Part shown: piece after piece, positions 5,676 through 5,771 of the stretch
How positions within the stretch are numbered: position 1 is the first letter of the stretch
How the letters are laid out: every line of letters begins with the position of its first letter
From: an uncultured Atopobium sp.
Lineage (GTDB): Bacteria > Actinomycetota > Coriobacteriia > Coriobacteriales > Atopobiaceae
Direction: 5' to 3'
Length of the DNA stretch: 5,771 nt
Assembly: GCA_946647055.1 (NCBI GenBank)
Contig: CAMPCT010000141.1
Span: 1-5,771 of the forward strand
Translations under genes and position numbers: made by a program
The notes under the pieces: generated by a model
The model's database searches: none
Told to the model about the DNA's origin: nothing
The model's input: only the letters and a program-made list of their open reading frames with translations

Positions 5676-5771
5676 GCGAGGGCGGCCAAGGGAAAACGAG
5701 ACCACCCAGTCGGAACGCTTGATTTGGTGTGTGAGCCCTGCGACCTCTGAGCGGGCCGCCGGGGGCGGCGG
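5676..5771. other. Unassigned window edge upstream of the packaging operon
   Basis: No gene can be supported here. The minus strand has no stop codon in any frame over the 123 bases before the methyltransferase start, so the end of an upstream gene could reach in, but no start, stop or protein motif confirms it. The far end (5756-5771) holds a GC-only inverted repeat, CCGCC-GCCCCC-GGCGG on the minus strand, with no U-tract behind it. A packaging (cos or pac) site is often found just before the small terminase gene; nothing here proves one. Confidence 0.3.

Noticed and set aside
5649..5705. A longer methyltransferase start at the GTG at 5705.
   Set aside because: No good ribosome site precedes it, the 19 extra residues do not look like part of the ParB domain, and a strong site stands just before the ATG at 5648.
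4134..5750. A 538-codon open frame on the plus strand, antisense to the methyltransferase and small terminase genes.
   Set aside because: Its translation is low-complexity Val/Leu/Gly/Ala/Arg with no motif. Such frames arise opposite GC-rich genes, and the minus strand here carries clear catalytic motifs.
5756..5771. GC-only inverted repeat as a terminator of an upstream gene.
   Set aside because: No U-tract follows on the minus strand, and the window ends there, so the structure cannot be judged.
1..5771. CRISPR arrays, tRNA genes, insertion sequences or attachment sites.
   Set aside because: I saw no regularly spaced repeats, cloverleaf-like sequence, transposase or long terminal repeats on either strand.

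Overview
This window looks like the DNA-packaging and head-assembly end of a tailed phage (Caudoviricetes) or prophage. Every gene lies on the minus strand, so transcription runs from high to low coordinates. The DNA is very GC-rich by eye, with GC-ending codons and long spurious ORFs on both strands. The terminase, portal and minor-head proteins resemble those of phages and prophages of high-GC Actinomycetota. A gut Coriobacteriia host (Eggerthella-like) is my best guess, but it is an inference from style and is not shown by the sequence. No integrase, attachment site, tRNA or host gene is visible, so free phage and prophage cannot be told apart.

Layout in transcription order: (1) a 123-base leader with a weak candidate promoter; (2) a 438-aa fusion of a ParB-like domain to a beta-class DNA methyltransferase (5648-4332); (3) a 114-aa P27-type small terminase subunit (4322-3978); (4) the large terminase ATPase/nuclease (3978-2527); (5) an SPP1 gp6-like portal protein (2530-1064); (6) a minor head protein with a CxxC...HxH...CxC cluster (1071-292); (7) a 134-base gap with a rho-independent terminator and two further stem-loops; (8) the N-terminal 52 codons of a probable capsid scaffolding protein (from 157, running off the window at base 1). 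The next gene off the edge would be expected to be the major capsid protein.

Genes 2-6 form one tightly packed operon: a 9-base gap, then overlaps of 1, 4 and 8 bases, which suggests coupled translation. Together they recognise the phage genome (small terminase), cut it and pump it (large terminase) through the portal into a prohead assembled with the minor head and scaffold proteins. The methyltransferase probably marks the phage DNA before packaging.

This is largely a recognisable packaging module, and I do not see a wholly new system. The least ordinary parts are the gap before the scaffold gene, where a terminator and two smaller hairpins share a GCAC loop core and the last one sits beside the strongest ribosome site in the window, and the ParB-methyltransferase fusion built into the terminase operon.
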